Positions 42,579 through 53,214 of a stretch of 64,000 nt of DNA are shown piece by piece. Each line of letters opens with the position of its first letter. The first letter of the stretch is position 1. A program made the position numbers and the translations under genes. Where the stretch lies: contig CM026426.1 of NCBI GenBank assembly GCA_014871385.1, forward strand, positions 110,146,457-110,210,456, written 5' to 3'. The DNA comes from Ceratodon purpureus. Taxonomy: Eukaryota > Streptophyta > Bryopsida > Pseudoditrichales > Ditrichaceae. The notes below the pieces were generated by a model. That model saw only the letters and a program-made list of their open reading frames with translations, was not told the DNA's origin and did not search any database.

Positions 42579-44300
42579 ATGTCGAGCCGTAGGAAGGGAA
42601 AGGCCACGGCTTCTCGGTAGGAGGATCGCACCGAGAAGGCTGTGGAGAAGAAGGAGGTCGTGGAGGTTGCTGAGAGCAAGGAGGAGGAAAGAGTTGAGAC
42701 GCCGTGGGATGATGCGTTTGATTTGGAGGCCTTACCCCATGCACTTCATCGACAGCTCCAACACCTCGCCCCATTTCTGTTGGGTAGGCAGGCTGCGGAT
42801 TACGATGAGGACTACTTCCACCGCACCTTGGGCTCTCCAATAAGGGGTTCAAGTTCAGTGACCTCAGCAGCGACAAGCATTGCACGAAGGCCGACTTCAT
42901 CGATAGATAGCCGGAGCGTTCTTCTGGGCGGCACTTCGTTGCTAACTGTGAGGATGGGGAGGCCGTGAGGAATTACTTGCTCCAATACCGGAAGACCTAT
43001 GGAGGTGGCCCCGACAATTGGGCATTCGGGACCTCCTTCCTTGGGCTTGCCACCTCTTCTTTGAAGAGGGCGAAGATGTCAACTTCGCCTAGAAGGCGGA
43101 GGCCCTTCAGAAGGCGCGTGAGAAGCTGCCAGGGCGTAATCCACAGAAGTTGACACCCCCGGCCTTGAGGAGCAGATTGAAGCCATCATCGACTTCCTTG
43201 CTGGCCACATTCTCGGTTCTGGCAGCAAGGGCAAGGGCGGAGGGGCGGAGGCGAGCTGTGGAGCCAAGGCGGTTGGAGCCACCTCCAAGGCCGTCACGGC
43301 GGCGGAGGCGAAGAAGGTCACGGGTCCTAGATCCCTGCCCGTTCCTGCCGAGGCCGTGGAGGAGAAGGAGGCCGTGAAGACCCGAGCTGCCGTTGCCATC
43401 AAGGTGCATCCCTTGGTGGCAAAGGTTCCGAAGCAGGTCCTGGAGCAGCAGCGCCTCAAGAAGAAGTCATTAGAGGCCGTACTTGTGAAGATGGAGGCCA
43501 GCCGGGACCGCGCGAAGGTCGACCTTGCAACCCAGCGGGACTACATCAAGGCCAAGGAGGCCGAGGAGTCCAAGCTCTATGACGACATCTTCTCCGCCCG
43601 CGAGGCCGCCAAGAAGGCCGCGGCTAATGGCAACGATCAAGAGAAGAGGCGCTTTGATCAAGCGGCCCGCTTAAGCCAAGACAAGCTGGGGCTTGCAAGC
43701 AAGACACTCCTTGAGGCCCAGGGCCGCATTGATAGGGTCTACAAGAAGTTGGAGGAGATGGAAGTTGATGAGCAAAGACGGCATGCTGAGGTCTCTGCGC
43801 TGACAGCGGAGATCTCGGCCTTGGAGTTGTCATCAGCTTTCTTGCGGCCGAAGAAGGTGTTGGCTCGTTACCCCCGGGAGTTCCAGGTGTTGCCAATAGC
43901 CTTGAACGACCCATGCCCCTATTGCGAGCGTTACTTTGATGACACCTGCTGCGTACCTTTGTTCTGCAGCTGCTTGGCACATCGCCATTGTATGTTTGAG
44001 GCAGTCTTCTCCCAGGACGCCCAATACCGTCGATGCGAGCGGGGTATGACTGGAGGAAGGCTTGGGCAGTTGGGCTTTAACCTTGACTCCAAGGCCGCGG
44101 AGGAATTTCGCCTCACGGAGGAGATCCTTCTGGCCGAGCTCGCTTCACCACGTGCTGGCAGCAAGCAGCCCGTTGCCCCCTTTGTGGCCGCGCTTCCGTG
44201 GAAGAAGGCCAAAAACGACCAAAGTTTGTTGCCTCTAAACCTACCTACGCATTGCTTGTTGCATGCTCCGTTGTACATCCGAATGTTACTTCTTTTCTAA
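42579..44300 (+). pseudogene. Coiled-coil/RING-like gene copy 2, multiply disrupted
   Basis: The ATG at 42579 starts a basic N-terminus. TAG lies at 42618-42620; a frameshift near 42835; TAG at 42908-42910; another shift near 43050; TAG at 43090-43092; and a C-run (43156-43160) one C short. From ~43160 the frame is open to 44300: Ala/Gly/Lys-rich, then a long charged coiled coil (~43440-43830), then a Cys/His cluster (CPYCERYFDDTCCVPLFCSCLAHRHC...RRCERG) like a variant RING. The same layout as copy 1 shows a multicopy family, with both copies inactivated. Role unknown. Confidence 0.55.
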
Positions 44301-44317
44301 TTCTTGTTTGTTGGCAG

Positions 44318-44538
44318 CAACTGCAGAGGATGCTCTCCCCGACTCAGACTCCCTGGAGTTCGATCCCACGCTGGTCTCTCCTCATGAGACCTAGACAACC
44401 CTATTTGGAGATGGGAACCGTGACTCCTCCGCCACCACGCAAGGACCAGGTGAAGGTGAGAAGAACAAGGACGACACCAACATGGAAAGACTGTCGAGCC
44501 TTGTTGAGGCAATTGCCACAATTTCAACCGTGGAGTAG
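44318..44538 (+). pseudogene. Coiled-coil gene 2, downstream exon with in-frame TAG
   Basis: Follows the acceptor TTGTTGGCAG. It encodes an acidic, polar tail (TAEDALPDSDSLEFDP...) interrupted by TAG at 44392-44394 and continuing in frame (LFGDGNRDSSATT...MERLSSLVEAIATISTVE) to TAG at 44536. CAG in place of the first TAG would restore a Gln. Confidence 0.45.
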
Positions 44539-44817
44539 ATTCCCACCTTAGATAGTTTTCTAGGCCGAGTTAGGGGTTTGCTGGCAGCGACTGTAGGTCC
44601 GGACTTTTATGGGCCACCTTTCTCAAACTTTTTCGAAGTTGAAAACAATTTGCTTCTGGAGTGCCATGTCTCTTTAAAAGAAATGGCATTCTTGTAACCC
44701 TTCTTTTTTATTTGCAACTGTATTTCTTCTTTATTGTGGACTGCCATCAGCAAGGGCTGCATTTTAGCCGCCATTTTATCTTTTGACCTGTTTATCTCTT
44801 CAAGCCCGCGCTATTTG
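44539..44817. other. Left flank of the gypsy insertion
   Basis: T-rich sequence with TTTGCAACTG and CAGCAAGGGCTGCATT words that recur in the right flank (62.3-62.6 kb). It was continuous with 62306 onward before insertion. Confidence 0.6.
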
Positions 44818-44822
44818 AGAGC
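44818..44822. repeat. Target-site duplication, left (AGAGC)
   Basis: AGAGC abuts the left LTR and matches AGAGC at 62301-62305 after the right LTR. Confidence 0.95.
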
Positions 44823-46097
44823 TATAAGGTGGAAATTCGCTAAACAACACCCAAGCCAAATAATATCTAGATTCGTTCTACGGGAGGGTCAAGTTCGTCT
44901 AAGTTTGGTGTATGTCTAAGGTGTAAGTAGGTAAATAAAGGTTTTTAAGGCTAAATGTCTTAAGGATAACTCTTATCTTAGAGTTTGTGTGGCACTTTGC
45001 CAAATAAGCTTTAAGGAGGGGGGTGGAATGAATCTTAAGGATCTCGCAACCTCACTCGTTGCCCTTTATCCTTGCCATGTTTGGCCATGGAGATCCTCCA
45101 TGTAGTTCTCTCATCATTCCTTGTTGATTCCTTAATTAAAGTGAATTACTTAAAACACAATTTACCTCGAGTAATTAACGCTCTCCAATCTCCATTCTCC
45201 AAGTACTGCTTCCTTCACTTAAAGGATTATTTAAGTTAGTAAATTGTATTCTTAAGATAAATCCACTTAAGTTTACTAACACAATGCACTATATGCATGC
45301 ATTATGCTCTCAAGGACTTCATTCACAACTTCTAATCTAATTCCACTTCATAATGCATTAACTCCTTTATTTCTTCCCTTGAGTCTTAACTCACTTTAAG
45401 CTATATTCACTTTGGTACTCACTTCTAAATCCAAGTATTCACAATTACTTATTCAACTCATAATCTTTATCATCACTCAATGATTACAATGATTCGCTCT
45501 TTAAGCAATTAAGGTATTTCCTTAACTTTCCATGAAGTACTATTTAATTTTTAAGTAATATAATGTTGAAATAATACTCCTCTCAAGTCAATATTCCAAA
45601 CATTCAACTCACAACACACACATTCAACACTTTTTTACACAATTCCTTATACAACTCAAAGAATTCACTCATTCTTTTATTGCAAAGACTAGCTCCAAGC
45701 TAGGACACACATATTACACAATGTGGTGCTTAACACCTTGGGGGAGAAGGGGATATAGTCCAAATCTTAAGGGCTACACCCTTTCTCAAGGGGTGCGCCT
45801 TTAAGTTGGTACCTCCTCTTAAGGTCGCGACTCTTTATAAGGTCGTACCCTTTAACAAGGGGTACATCCCTTTATAAAGGTGCACCTCTTGCCATGTTCA
45901 CATATAACCTATATTCTTAAGTGTTTATTCTTAAGCTATCTACTTCTTCTAGTGTGAACTGAGTTTCTTAAGTCCCTTTTCATATTCTAAGGATTTCTCC
46001 CTACTTAAAGCACTTAGTTTCTAATTTTTTAAAGTTTTTATTGCTACAGTTTCTTATTCTTAAGAATTTAGGCTTAAAACTAAAAAGTAGCTCTACA
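44823..46097 (-). repeat. 3' LTR (left copy)
   Basis: 1,275 bp, aligned end to end with the right copy. Differences seen: TA for TG at the left edge (44824), one C/T near 46046, one C/T near 46080, and ACA for TCA near the end. The hexamer CTTAAG occurs ten times in this LTR, far above the expectation of less than one. Confidence 0.95.
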
Positions 46098-46115
46098 TAG
46101 CCCCCTTCTTTATCA
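46085..46115 (-). promoter_or_regulatory. Polypurine tract at the 3' LTR
   Basis: Read on the minus strand, AAAGAAGGGGGCTA ends at 46098, directly before the 3' LTR. This is the expected plus-strand priming site. Confidence 0.8.
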
Positions 46116-48240
46116 TGAAAACGCCCTCGTCGAATAAATGTCTTCAATGTTATTTGTATATCTTTTACTCCTTTCTTGAAAGATCTTTGACTTGACACTT
46201 CCATTCTTTGAAGCACATTCTATTTTGATCTTTGTTTTTGCTTAAGTATTTCCCTTAAAGGATTATTCTTGAGTTAGTTCCTTAAGTACTTCTTTAATTG
46301 TCTCACAAATTCTCCAACTTGGTTTGAAACTTTTCTTTTGATCTCTTATTTCTTGATTGTGGTCTTGTACTTCTCTTTATTATCTTGAACATTGAATTTT
46401 GATTCATTAAAGTACAATTTTATCAACTATCAACTTAAAGACTCATCTTAACAACCTCTCATCAATAGTACTTATGACCTAAAACTTTATAATTTCTCTC
46501 ATGGTTATTCTTTCAAACTATTTCTCAAGATTCTCTTATTCTCTCGGGAATTTTTCAAGGAACTCTCATATATATTAACTTAATTTTCTCTCTTAATTTT
46601 TATCATGTTTTTTGACTCTATTCTTTCTTTAAGATCACTTTTTTTGAAATTTCTCATTTTCTCTTGAAATCCTCTCTCTTTTCATTCATTTCACTCATGT
46701 TCTTCCATTTCTACTCATTTTCTCTCAAGACCATCTAAAACAATATTTCTTGTTTATTATTATTTTATTAATAAGTGACAGGATACTATTTGTTCTTCTC
46801 TCAGATAATTTTCTTACAGATTCCACTCATTCCATTATCATGTTCTCTCTTATTTTTCCCTTTCAGCATGCTACTAATTTTGTACTGATTACTTAACTTT
46901 CCTTTATTTTGTTCACTCGGCGATTGGCTTCCTTAAACTTTACTTCTTTTCTCCTTCTTTTATATTATTTTATTATGTCCAATTTAAGTTTAGAAAGTCT
47001 AACTTAATTTTTTAATCATACTTTGGCGATTTTTTGTATATTTTTAATTTTCTCTCACAAAGGAACTAATTACTATATGAATTTTAATCTCATAATCTTT
47101 ACACGGTTTATATAAACTGCCTATTATACTTTTCCAATTTTAATAATTTTGTATTAGGTTCACTCTAGGCAAGATTTTTTCAAACTCCTATCAAAGCAGT
47201 GGTACAGAAATATAATTTTGCAGTGACACAATGCGTAGAGTGCTTCACCAGTTGACATTACTTCTTTTATTGAATTCTGATTTAAGTCTACCGATGTCTG
47301 AGAGAACATTGTAATTCATGTGTTCTGATAACCGCTGTGTCCGTGAGTTGTTGACATTTGGTATCACTACTGTGACCGTGAGTTCGCTCCCAGGTCCTGA
47401 CGGAAATCATCCCATATGGTTCGTCATGGCCTCCTAGGTTTGATATAAATAGAATCATATTAGTCATTATCCTCAGTCAAAGCCTTGGTGGCTTGGTGAT
47501 CCGAGGCTGCGGATTCGAACTGCCGTGGCAGCCCCAGGGTGCTAGTGCCGGGTTCGAATCCACCCTCCGACACCCACCCCACCACGCTTTCAATGCGCAG
47601 TTGATAGTGCCCAATTTTTTTATTTATTTTTTATTTTTTTCGTAATCTTTCTCTTGCAATCTGAAATCTTGTCTGTATACACAGAGTTTAATTTTAACAA
47701 TCGCACCTGTATACATTACACTCTATTTTTGTCTCCACATTCCAATTATCTCTTTTGAAATTCCTTACAGTTCTTCATTATCTCATATTTCCACAAAGTT
47801 CACAGACTTTATAGAGTTCTTAATCCTCAGGATTCACAAAGACATTTCTCGAAACATGCATTCTGCAATTCCTTCAGACATCATCTTCCTCTTAATGTTT
47901 TGAGCAACCTCGAAGCATTCACCTGTATCATGTACATAGACTACATTCTAGTTTCAAAACACAACGCAGCAATTATTTTTAACTTGTCTTTGATTCACGT
48001 GATCAGTCAAAATATTCAAGCTTCGGAATCAAGGTCTGAAAGTATAAGATTCAGAATCAGTAGTTTGTAAACTAATTTATATGAATCAACAGATCTTCAA
48101 ATCTTCAGCCTGTGCATGCTACAGTGGCATGCAGTCTCGGTACTTCCAATTCCTTCATCTCTCTCAACCATCTTGGTCTCGGTCCTCCTCGATTTCTTCA
48201 TACTTCGGTGACTTCATCCTGCAGATTTTCTGAACTATTC
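46116..48240 (-). other. Long 3' untranslated region of the element
   Basis: C/T-rich on the plus strand (A/G-rich in element sense), without long frames. It contains a tRNA-like/SINE-like insertion at about 47476-47642. No other gene seen. Confidence 0.6.
47476..47642 (+). mobile_element. tRNA-derived SINE-like sequence
   Basis: A perfect polymerase III B-box-type GGTTCGAATCC at 47551-47561 and an A-box-like GTGGCTTGGTG at about 47487 lie ~60 bases apart, with GTC...GAC-type ends. The T-stem does not pair, so it is not a working tRNA. A T-rich tail (47617-47642) follows. It is GC-rich against its AT-rich surroundings. A tRNA-derived short interspersed element or tRNA pseudogene fits; no target duplication was found. 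Confidence 0.45.
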
Positions 48241-48246
48241 CCTGCT

Positions 48247-51200
48247 TTACCGTCTCTTCGATTCTCCTCTGAACTTCTTGTGTTTCAGTTCATCCTCCAG
48301 CTCCATTTCTTGCAACACAACTTGCATTTCACTCTGCTCCAGATTTCTTCTTACATCTTCATCATGAGCTAGGAGGTAGGTATCATGGTTTTTCTGATAG
48401 TTGAGCCAGACATCTATCTGCTCTTGCCGACTATTGGAAAACTCTAGACTGAGGATAGAACTAGGACTATTCAGAAAAGAGGTAATTGCCATACACTCAA
48501 GTAAGCGTATCCATCTAGTGGGCTTCTGTTGGAGCTTGATCCAAATGTAAAGCTCGGGTTTAGACTCATCGTACCTGTTGACGTTTAGAACCATTCTGTA
48601 CCTTTGACAGATACAAGCAAGAAAATGGCAGAAAATGGCAGCTCTGAAACAGAGCGGATCAGTATGGTGACGATGGGCTTCGAAGAAGGCTCTGTAAGCT
48701 TCTGAACATTCTTGATAACTCGAGAAAGAGCCTGGAATTTGAGGCCAGTTGTAAGGAATAGTATCCAACTTGGCCCAGGGTGCCCACTTATACCTTCTCG
48801 CACATTTCAGGGGACATAGATGGGGATTCGTAGCAACTGCTACAGGCATCGTCATCGGCCATTGAGTTGACAGTCGAGGATAAATTTTATCCCACTGTCT
48901 CCATCCTTTCCTTGAAACTCCGTAATCTTCAAGTATCCATTCTAAGGCTTTCCACGTTGGAAAGGGAACTTCTTCCTTGTGATCAAATAGAGCATCGTAC
49001 TGTCCAAGAAACCTCTGGTTGAGATAGGAGCCGGTTACTGGGGTAGGTTGTTTCAACCATAAAGGAGCTCGGAAATCAGGGGGGGGGGGTGGTAACAACT
49101 GTCCCATGACAGAGTAGTCATCCATATCTAACACCTGGTTAGTAATATTCTCCAAACTCCTCTGAATTCGCTGATGAGAGAGCACCCTCCCATACACGTA
49201 TTGTCCAATTGTCATCTCTCCTCTCTGAGCCACTTCTTCTCTTCTTCTCACATGAGATAGAAGTTCTTCAAAATTTGGTTCTTGCTGTAGTTCTTGGTAC
49301 AGCTGCTCCAAACTCTGTTTCCAGCGAGGGATCTCCTCTGGATCAATAGTCCCATTGACTGTAGACAGTCGGTTTTCAGGTAATCTCACATACCTATGAG
49401 CCTCGGCAGCGTGATCCAGCTGCCTCTTGGCTTCGAGCTGAGATTCCAGCTTCATGTAATAAAGAAGAAATCGAGTCCCTATGTCTCCAATAGGATCCAA
49501 CAGTTTTGCATCTGAAGTCAAATATAAATCTGCTCTCACCAACATCTCACATAAGAGGTTTCGCATGTTGTCATACCTCTCGGCACTGTTCCACACCCTG
49601 TCGAATTCTTCGTCGGTGAGAGTAGATCCTCTTGTGAGATTGTTGAACTTGAGAAATGTATCTCTCTGTAACTCGTAACTCCTGAAGAGAGAAAAAGAGG
49701 GTGGGGCATTTAGCTCTTGCCACCACACAATTTCTTGTAAGTGTAGCTTTTGCCCTTGCTCAAGAGCAACCTGTGATTGCAGTTTGAGGTTGGCCTCGGC
49801 CAGGGTCCTCACGTGGTGTTCTAAATTTGACACCGTAACAACATCCTGCTGTGTCAGCAAGGTTGCTATCGGATTGTCAAATTTAACCTCTTGCAGTTGT
49901 TTCGCATGCTGCTGAATTAACAGGGTCATTTCTCTCGTTAATTTCTCATTCTTCTCCTTTTCGCACGTATAGAGAGCCTGAGTTTCTGACAGCTTCTCTG
50001 TTGCTTCTTCAAATCTCTTGGTTACCTTGGTAACCTCTCCTTGCAACCTCTCACTGTCTTGAATTTTCGTCACCAATTCCTCGTGCTTTCTCTTCCACTG
50101 TTCCCTGTGCTCCACGGTTCTCTTCAACTCCGTTATCAGCTCTGAATTCTCCTGTTGCAGTTTTTTCTCTATCTCATCCTTAGCTTTGAGAATCTGCTCA
50201 CCACTGTTCTGATATTGAATAACAAGGTCCTCCTTCTGAGTTATTAGTAACTCAAGGCCCTCTTTCTCCTTCTGCCACGAAAGTTTCTCCTGATCTCCGT
50301 GTTGCTTGGTACCCGTTGACTGTGAATTAGAATTTTTGTTGCCCGTCTCGGTGCGACTTTTCACTGATTCATTCTGATCCTCTGCAACCTTCGTAGCTAG
50401 CTTGTCAGAATTCTTCTCAAGATTTCGTTGCCCATTCCTTGGTGTCGTCCCCTTAGCTCTCGTTGTTATGGACATGGGGGAGGTTGGTAGAGCAGCTTCG
50501 GTAGCCGCAATCCGAAGCTGTAATCCAGCTACAGGTGTCGGTGGTGGATTCATCACCTTCTCCTGGTTGTACAGCGGATCTGGAGACAGTTGGCGAGGAG
50601 TTTCTTGGAGAAGAGGGGCATCATCGACTCCACATTCTTCTTGTGAGGAACTGATATACCTTCGTCTCTTCCTTTGTGATGTCTCGCACTTGCCAGATGC
50701 CTTGTTGCTCATACTTGACTCTGCTTCTAAGTCGGGACAGAATGCAGAGATATAAGTGGTGCTGTAGAAGAAAAGGCTGTTTCTTGTGGCCTTCCCTGCA
50801 ATCTCCATTCGAATTTGATTAAAGAGTATCTTGCTCCAATTCAGCTTTTCTCCCATCCAGCCTCGGTACGCAGCTGCCAGACCTTCGGGGGTAATTACTT
50901 CCGGTCCTTCTGGTGCCATCAGCAGCCTCTGGTTGATGTATCGGAGCCATTCTTGCCAACAGAATTTAGCCTTCAAAATGCTGTATCTTGTCTCTGTCGA
51001 CGCAGCAGCAGGTTTGTCGAATACATAGGATAGCTCAGTCTTGCTTAGCAGCTCCACATTCACCAACGTTGGTCCTGAGTACGGTAGGGTGAAGTTTTGC
51101 AGAATCGTTTGCACATCGAAGTGAACAATCTTCCCTTGAATCCGAAACTCATCTTGTGCACCCCTTCGTGAGTTCAATAGAAATGCTAACACCTTATTTG

Positions 51201-51435
51201 GTTTAGCTTCCGGCCACTTTTGCTGTATAAACTCCCACAATTGTGCTTTCTCCAAGTTGGCACGGTTCGGGTTGGTCATCTCTGGAGCAATCTCCATCAA
51301 AGGTGACGGCTCAATAATAAAATCTGTCTTCCGTTTCTTCACCCCCATGGTTTGGTCACTATTTGACACAAGTAGCTTCGCGGTGGAGGCTTTTTTCACA
51401 CAAAACGCATCAATATCAGCACTTGTCTTGACCAT
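48247..51435 (-). CDS. Extra ORF after pol, 1,062 residues, coiled-coil protein
   Basis: Starts ATG at 51435 (MVKTSADIDAF) on the same strand as gag-pol. Residues ~55-250 look globular with spaced Trp and Leu and a FYSTTYISAFC segment; ~270-330 are basic and Ser-rich (KRRRRY); ~385-560 form a long Gln/Glu/Lys coiled coil; there is a Pro run near 782; ~790-1062 is aromatic-rich and globular with a charged end. There is no signal peptide or clear membrane anchor, so it does not look like a retroviral envelope although it holds that position. The N-terminal part loosely recalls plant transposon-associated proteins found in Athila elements. Intact and long, hence probably functional or recently so. 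Function unknown. Confidence 0.75.
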   Translation of the reverse strand: MVKTSADIDAFCVKKASTAKLLVSNSDQTMGVKKRKTDFIIEPSPLMEIAPEMTNPNRANLEKAQLWEFIQQKWPEAKPNKVLAFLLNSRRGAQDEFRIQGKIVHFDVQTILQNFTLPYSGPTLVNVELLSKTELSYVFDKPAAASTETRYSILKAKFCWQEWLRYINQRLLMAPEGPEVITPEGLAAAYRGWMGEKLNWSKILFNQIRMEIAGKATRNSLFFYSTTYISAFCPDLEAESSMSNKASGKCETSQRKRRRYISSSQEECGVDDAPLLQETPRQLSPDPLYNQEKVMNPPPTPVAGLQLRIAATEAALPTSPMSITTRAKGTTPRNGQRNLEKNSDKLATKVAEDQNESVKSRTETGNKNSNSQSTGTKQHGDQEKLSWQKEKEGLELLITQKEDLVIQYQNSGEQILKAKDEIEKKLQQENSELITELKRTVEHREQWKRKHEELVTKIQDSERLQGEVTKVTKRFEEATEKLSETQALYTCEKEKNEKLTREMTLLIQQHAKQLQEVKFDNPIATLLTQQDVVTVSNLEHHVRTLAEANLKLQSQVALEQGQKLHLQEIVWWQELNAPPSFSLFRSYELQRDTFLKFNNLTRGSTLTDEEFDRVWNSAERYDNMRNLLCEMLVRADLYLTSDAKLLDPIGDIGTRFLLYYMKLESQLEAKRQLDHAAEAHRYVRLPENRLSTVNGTIDPEEIPRWKQSLEQLYQELQQEPNFEELLSHVRRREEVAQRGEMTIGQYVYGRVLSHQRIQRSLENITNQVLDMDDYSVMGQLLPPPPPDFRAPLWLKQPTPVTGSYLNQRFLGQYDALFDHKEEVPFPTWKALEWILEDYGVSRKGWRQWDKIYPRLSTQWPMTMPVAVATNPHLCPLKCARRYKWAPWAKLDTIPYNWPQIPGSFSSYQECSEAYRAFFEAHRHHTDPLCFRAAIFCHFLACICQRYRMVLNVNRYDESKPELYIWIKLQQKPTRWIRLLECMAITSFLNSPSSILSLEFSNSRQEQIDVWLNYQKNHDTYLLAHDEDVRRNLEQSEMQVVLQEMELEDELKHKKFRGESKRR

Positions 51436-53160
51436 AATTTCGAACTTCCTTGTTCATTCAAATTGATAGCTTTTTCTTCTTTGTTTTTCCATGTTATTTA
51501 ATTCCTTTCTTCTCTCGGCAGTTGGTTACTCTCAATATACTTAACATCTCAACTGTCTACATTGACTCATTCGAAAGGACTCTCACTGTTCTCTGCATTT
51601 CTTTCCAGAGTTAATTCGTTTTCTTGCCAATGAACAAAACTGAAATCGAATGAAATGAGCTTACCTTGTTTCAACCACTCTGTGACTTGTATGTATGCAA
51701 GATGCGTAGACAACCTATACCATTCGACACTCAGGGTCAGTACTTGTATCTGTGCCTACCATATTTCCACAATTCAAACTGTATGCACAGGACTCGATTT
51801 TTCAGTTATGGTAATGTCTTGCTCATTCCCTCAGCATTTACAATTTCCAGAAAAAGCTTACAAATCTTCACCATGTCACCCTTACCTGATGTGTATGTAC
51901 TCTATATGCTCCTGTAGGTTCGGAACTTGGTTGCTATCTCGGTTGTTACTTCTCACATTTGTTTCAATCTCCAACACTGTTACTCTTGGACTTAATGTAT
52001 TTACAATAATTTCTCTCTCCTATCGCTTAATACAGAGTCCCAGAATTGATTAACTATTACTGAGTATTACAAGACAGTGTATTTCTATTTCTATTAACAC
52101 GGGACTGCCTGCTTCTACTTATGAAAGATAACTATTTGCACATGCAAGAACTCTTTTCCATTCTCAATCTACGTCTGAGGTCTAATAATTTGAGACAACA
52201 TCTGAAAATTCGCAATTTACAATGATACTTAACAATTTGATGCTACGCACTCACCTACCTTCTACTGTTTGCTCACAGCAGACTTCTTAGTACGACATCA
52301 CATTTTCCAATGTATCTCACAAACTACAAGTACTTCAGAAAAGACGAGACCAAGACGACACTCTAAAAAGACTGATTACCAATCACACAATTCACAATGC
52401 TTTTGCAAGACTCACCTCCTCAATTCTTGAATGTTCTTCCAAATCTGTGCTCACCCTTGTGACACCTTTCAAGTTTTTTCAACCCTTGTAGTCTCACAGA
52501 CTGTTTCTACTACGTACCTACAAAACAATTCTCAAGTCAGAGAAATCTATCAGAGTTTCGTGCAATTTGCAATCTCATGTTACTAACTACTGCGAAACTG
52601 AAATTACAATCCACCAGCCTCGAAACCAATTCCAAGATCACACACCCAAAACCACATTTTACTTCAGCTTCACATGAATTCGTGAGCAACATGCCCATGC
52701 TTCCCGCAACTACTCAATCTTGACAAGGTGACTCAGTGCATGGCACCGTAGTTCCAAAAATAATTTCCCTCGGCTACCTCAGAATTTGTGGGCTAGGGTT
52801 TCCAATCTTGGCTTGCAACTTAATTCCGCAGGCAAGAAGTGTAATCGTTAGTAACTGACGTTCATCATTTCTGAGTTACTCCTTAACTGCATGGCCACGT
52901 GTCTCCTAGATGGGACGTTGTTTCCTTTGGACTTGACTGTGTTACTTTATTCTTCCCTCATCATTCTAATTTATTTATTCCATTTTGAAAGTTTGGGGCT
53001 TCTATTTAATTCTTATAACCTCTTTGCTATCACAATCTCATGAGACTTCTTAACTGCTAGTTCCCCAAGTATTTCAAATTGTTTATCTTGTAAATCTACT
53101 TTTTCTAAAAATTCTAATTTTTTAAGAAAGTAAAATTTTCCTTTAAAAATTTTAGGAGGG
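51436..53160 (-). other. Spacer between pol and the extra ORF
   Basis: No long frame. On the minus strand several good donor-type words occur (GAG|GTGAGT near 52411, GTAG|GTGAGT near 52252, CAG|GTAAGG near 51889, CAAG|GTAAGC near 51662), an unusual density for retroelement spacer. They could be 5' exon-intron remains of a captured gene or sites for splicing a subgenomic RNA. Confidence 0.4.
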
Positions 53161-53169
53161 TATAAGGTA

Positions 53170-53200
53170 CATTATCTTACACCTTGGCCCCCTTCTTTAA
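53170..53200 (-). promoter_or_regulatory. Second, internal polypurine tract after pol
   Basis: Minus strand: TTTAAAGAAGGGGGCCAAGG, followed by TGTAAGATAATG. It lies ~20 bases after the pol stop and shares AAAGAAGGGGGC with the tract at the 3' LTR. It is in the place where the terminal tract would be if the element lacked the 7-kb extra-ORF module. Confidence 0.65.
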
Positions 53201-53214
53201 AGGATAACTTGCCC

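Noticed and set aside
13014-44538. Alternative genetic code with TAG/TAA read as Gln
   Set aside because: TGA also interrupts frames, frameshifts are present, and the gypsy gag and pol frames are intact under the standard code.
45508-45527. ATTAAGGTATTTCCTTAACT in the LTRs as another 20-bp palindrome copy
   Set aside because: Spacing between the ATTAAG and CTTAA halves is one base short, and the LTR is generally rich in TTAAG words, so chance is likely.
47476-47575. Functional tRNA gene
   Set aside because: The B-box is perfect but the T-stem and acceptor stem do not pair, and no clean cloverleaf could be drawn.
48247-51435. Envelope gene after pol
   Set aside because: No signal peptide, furin-like site or membrane anchor is visible; a coiled coil dominates.
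51655-52053. Plus-strand 132-codon frame in the element
   Set aside because: Antisense to the element, no family, and interrupted by minus-strand splice-like sites.
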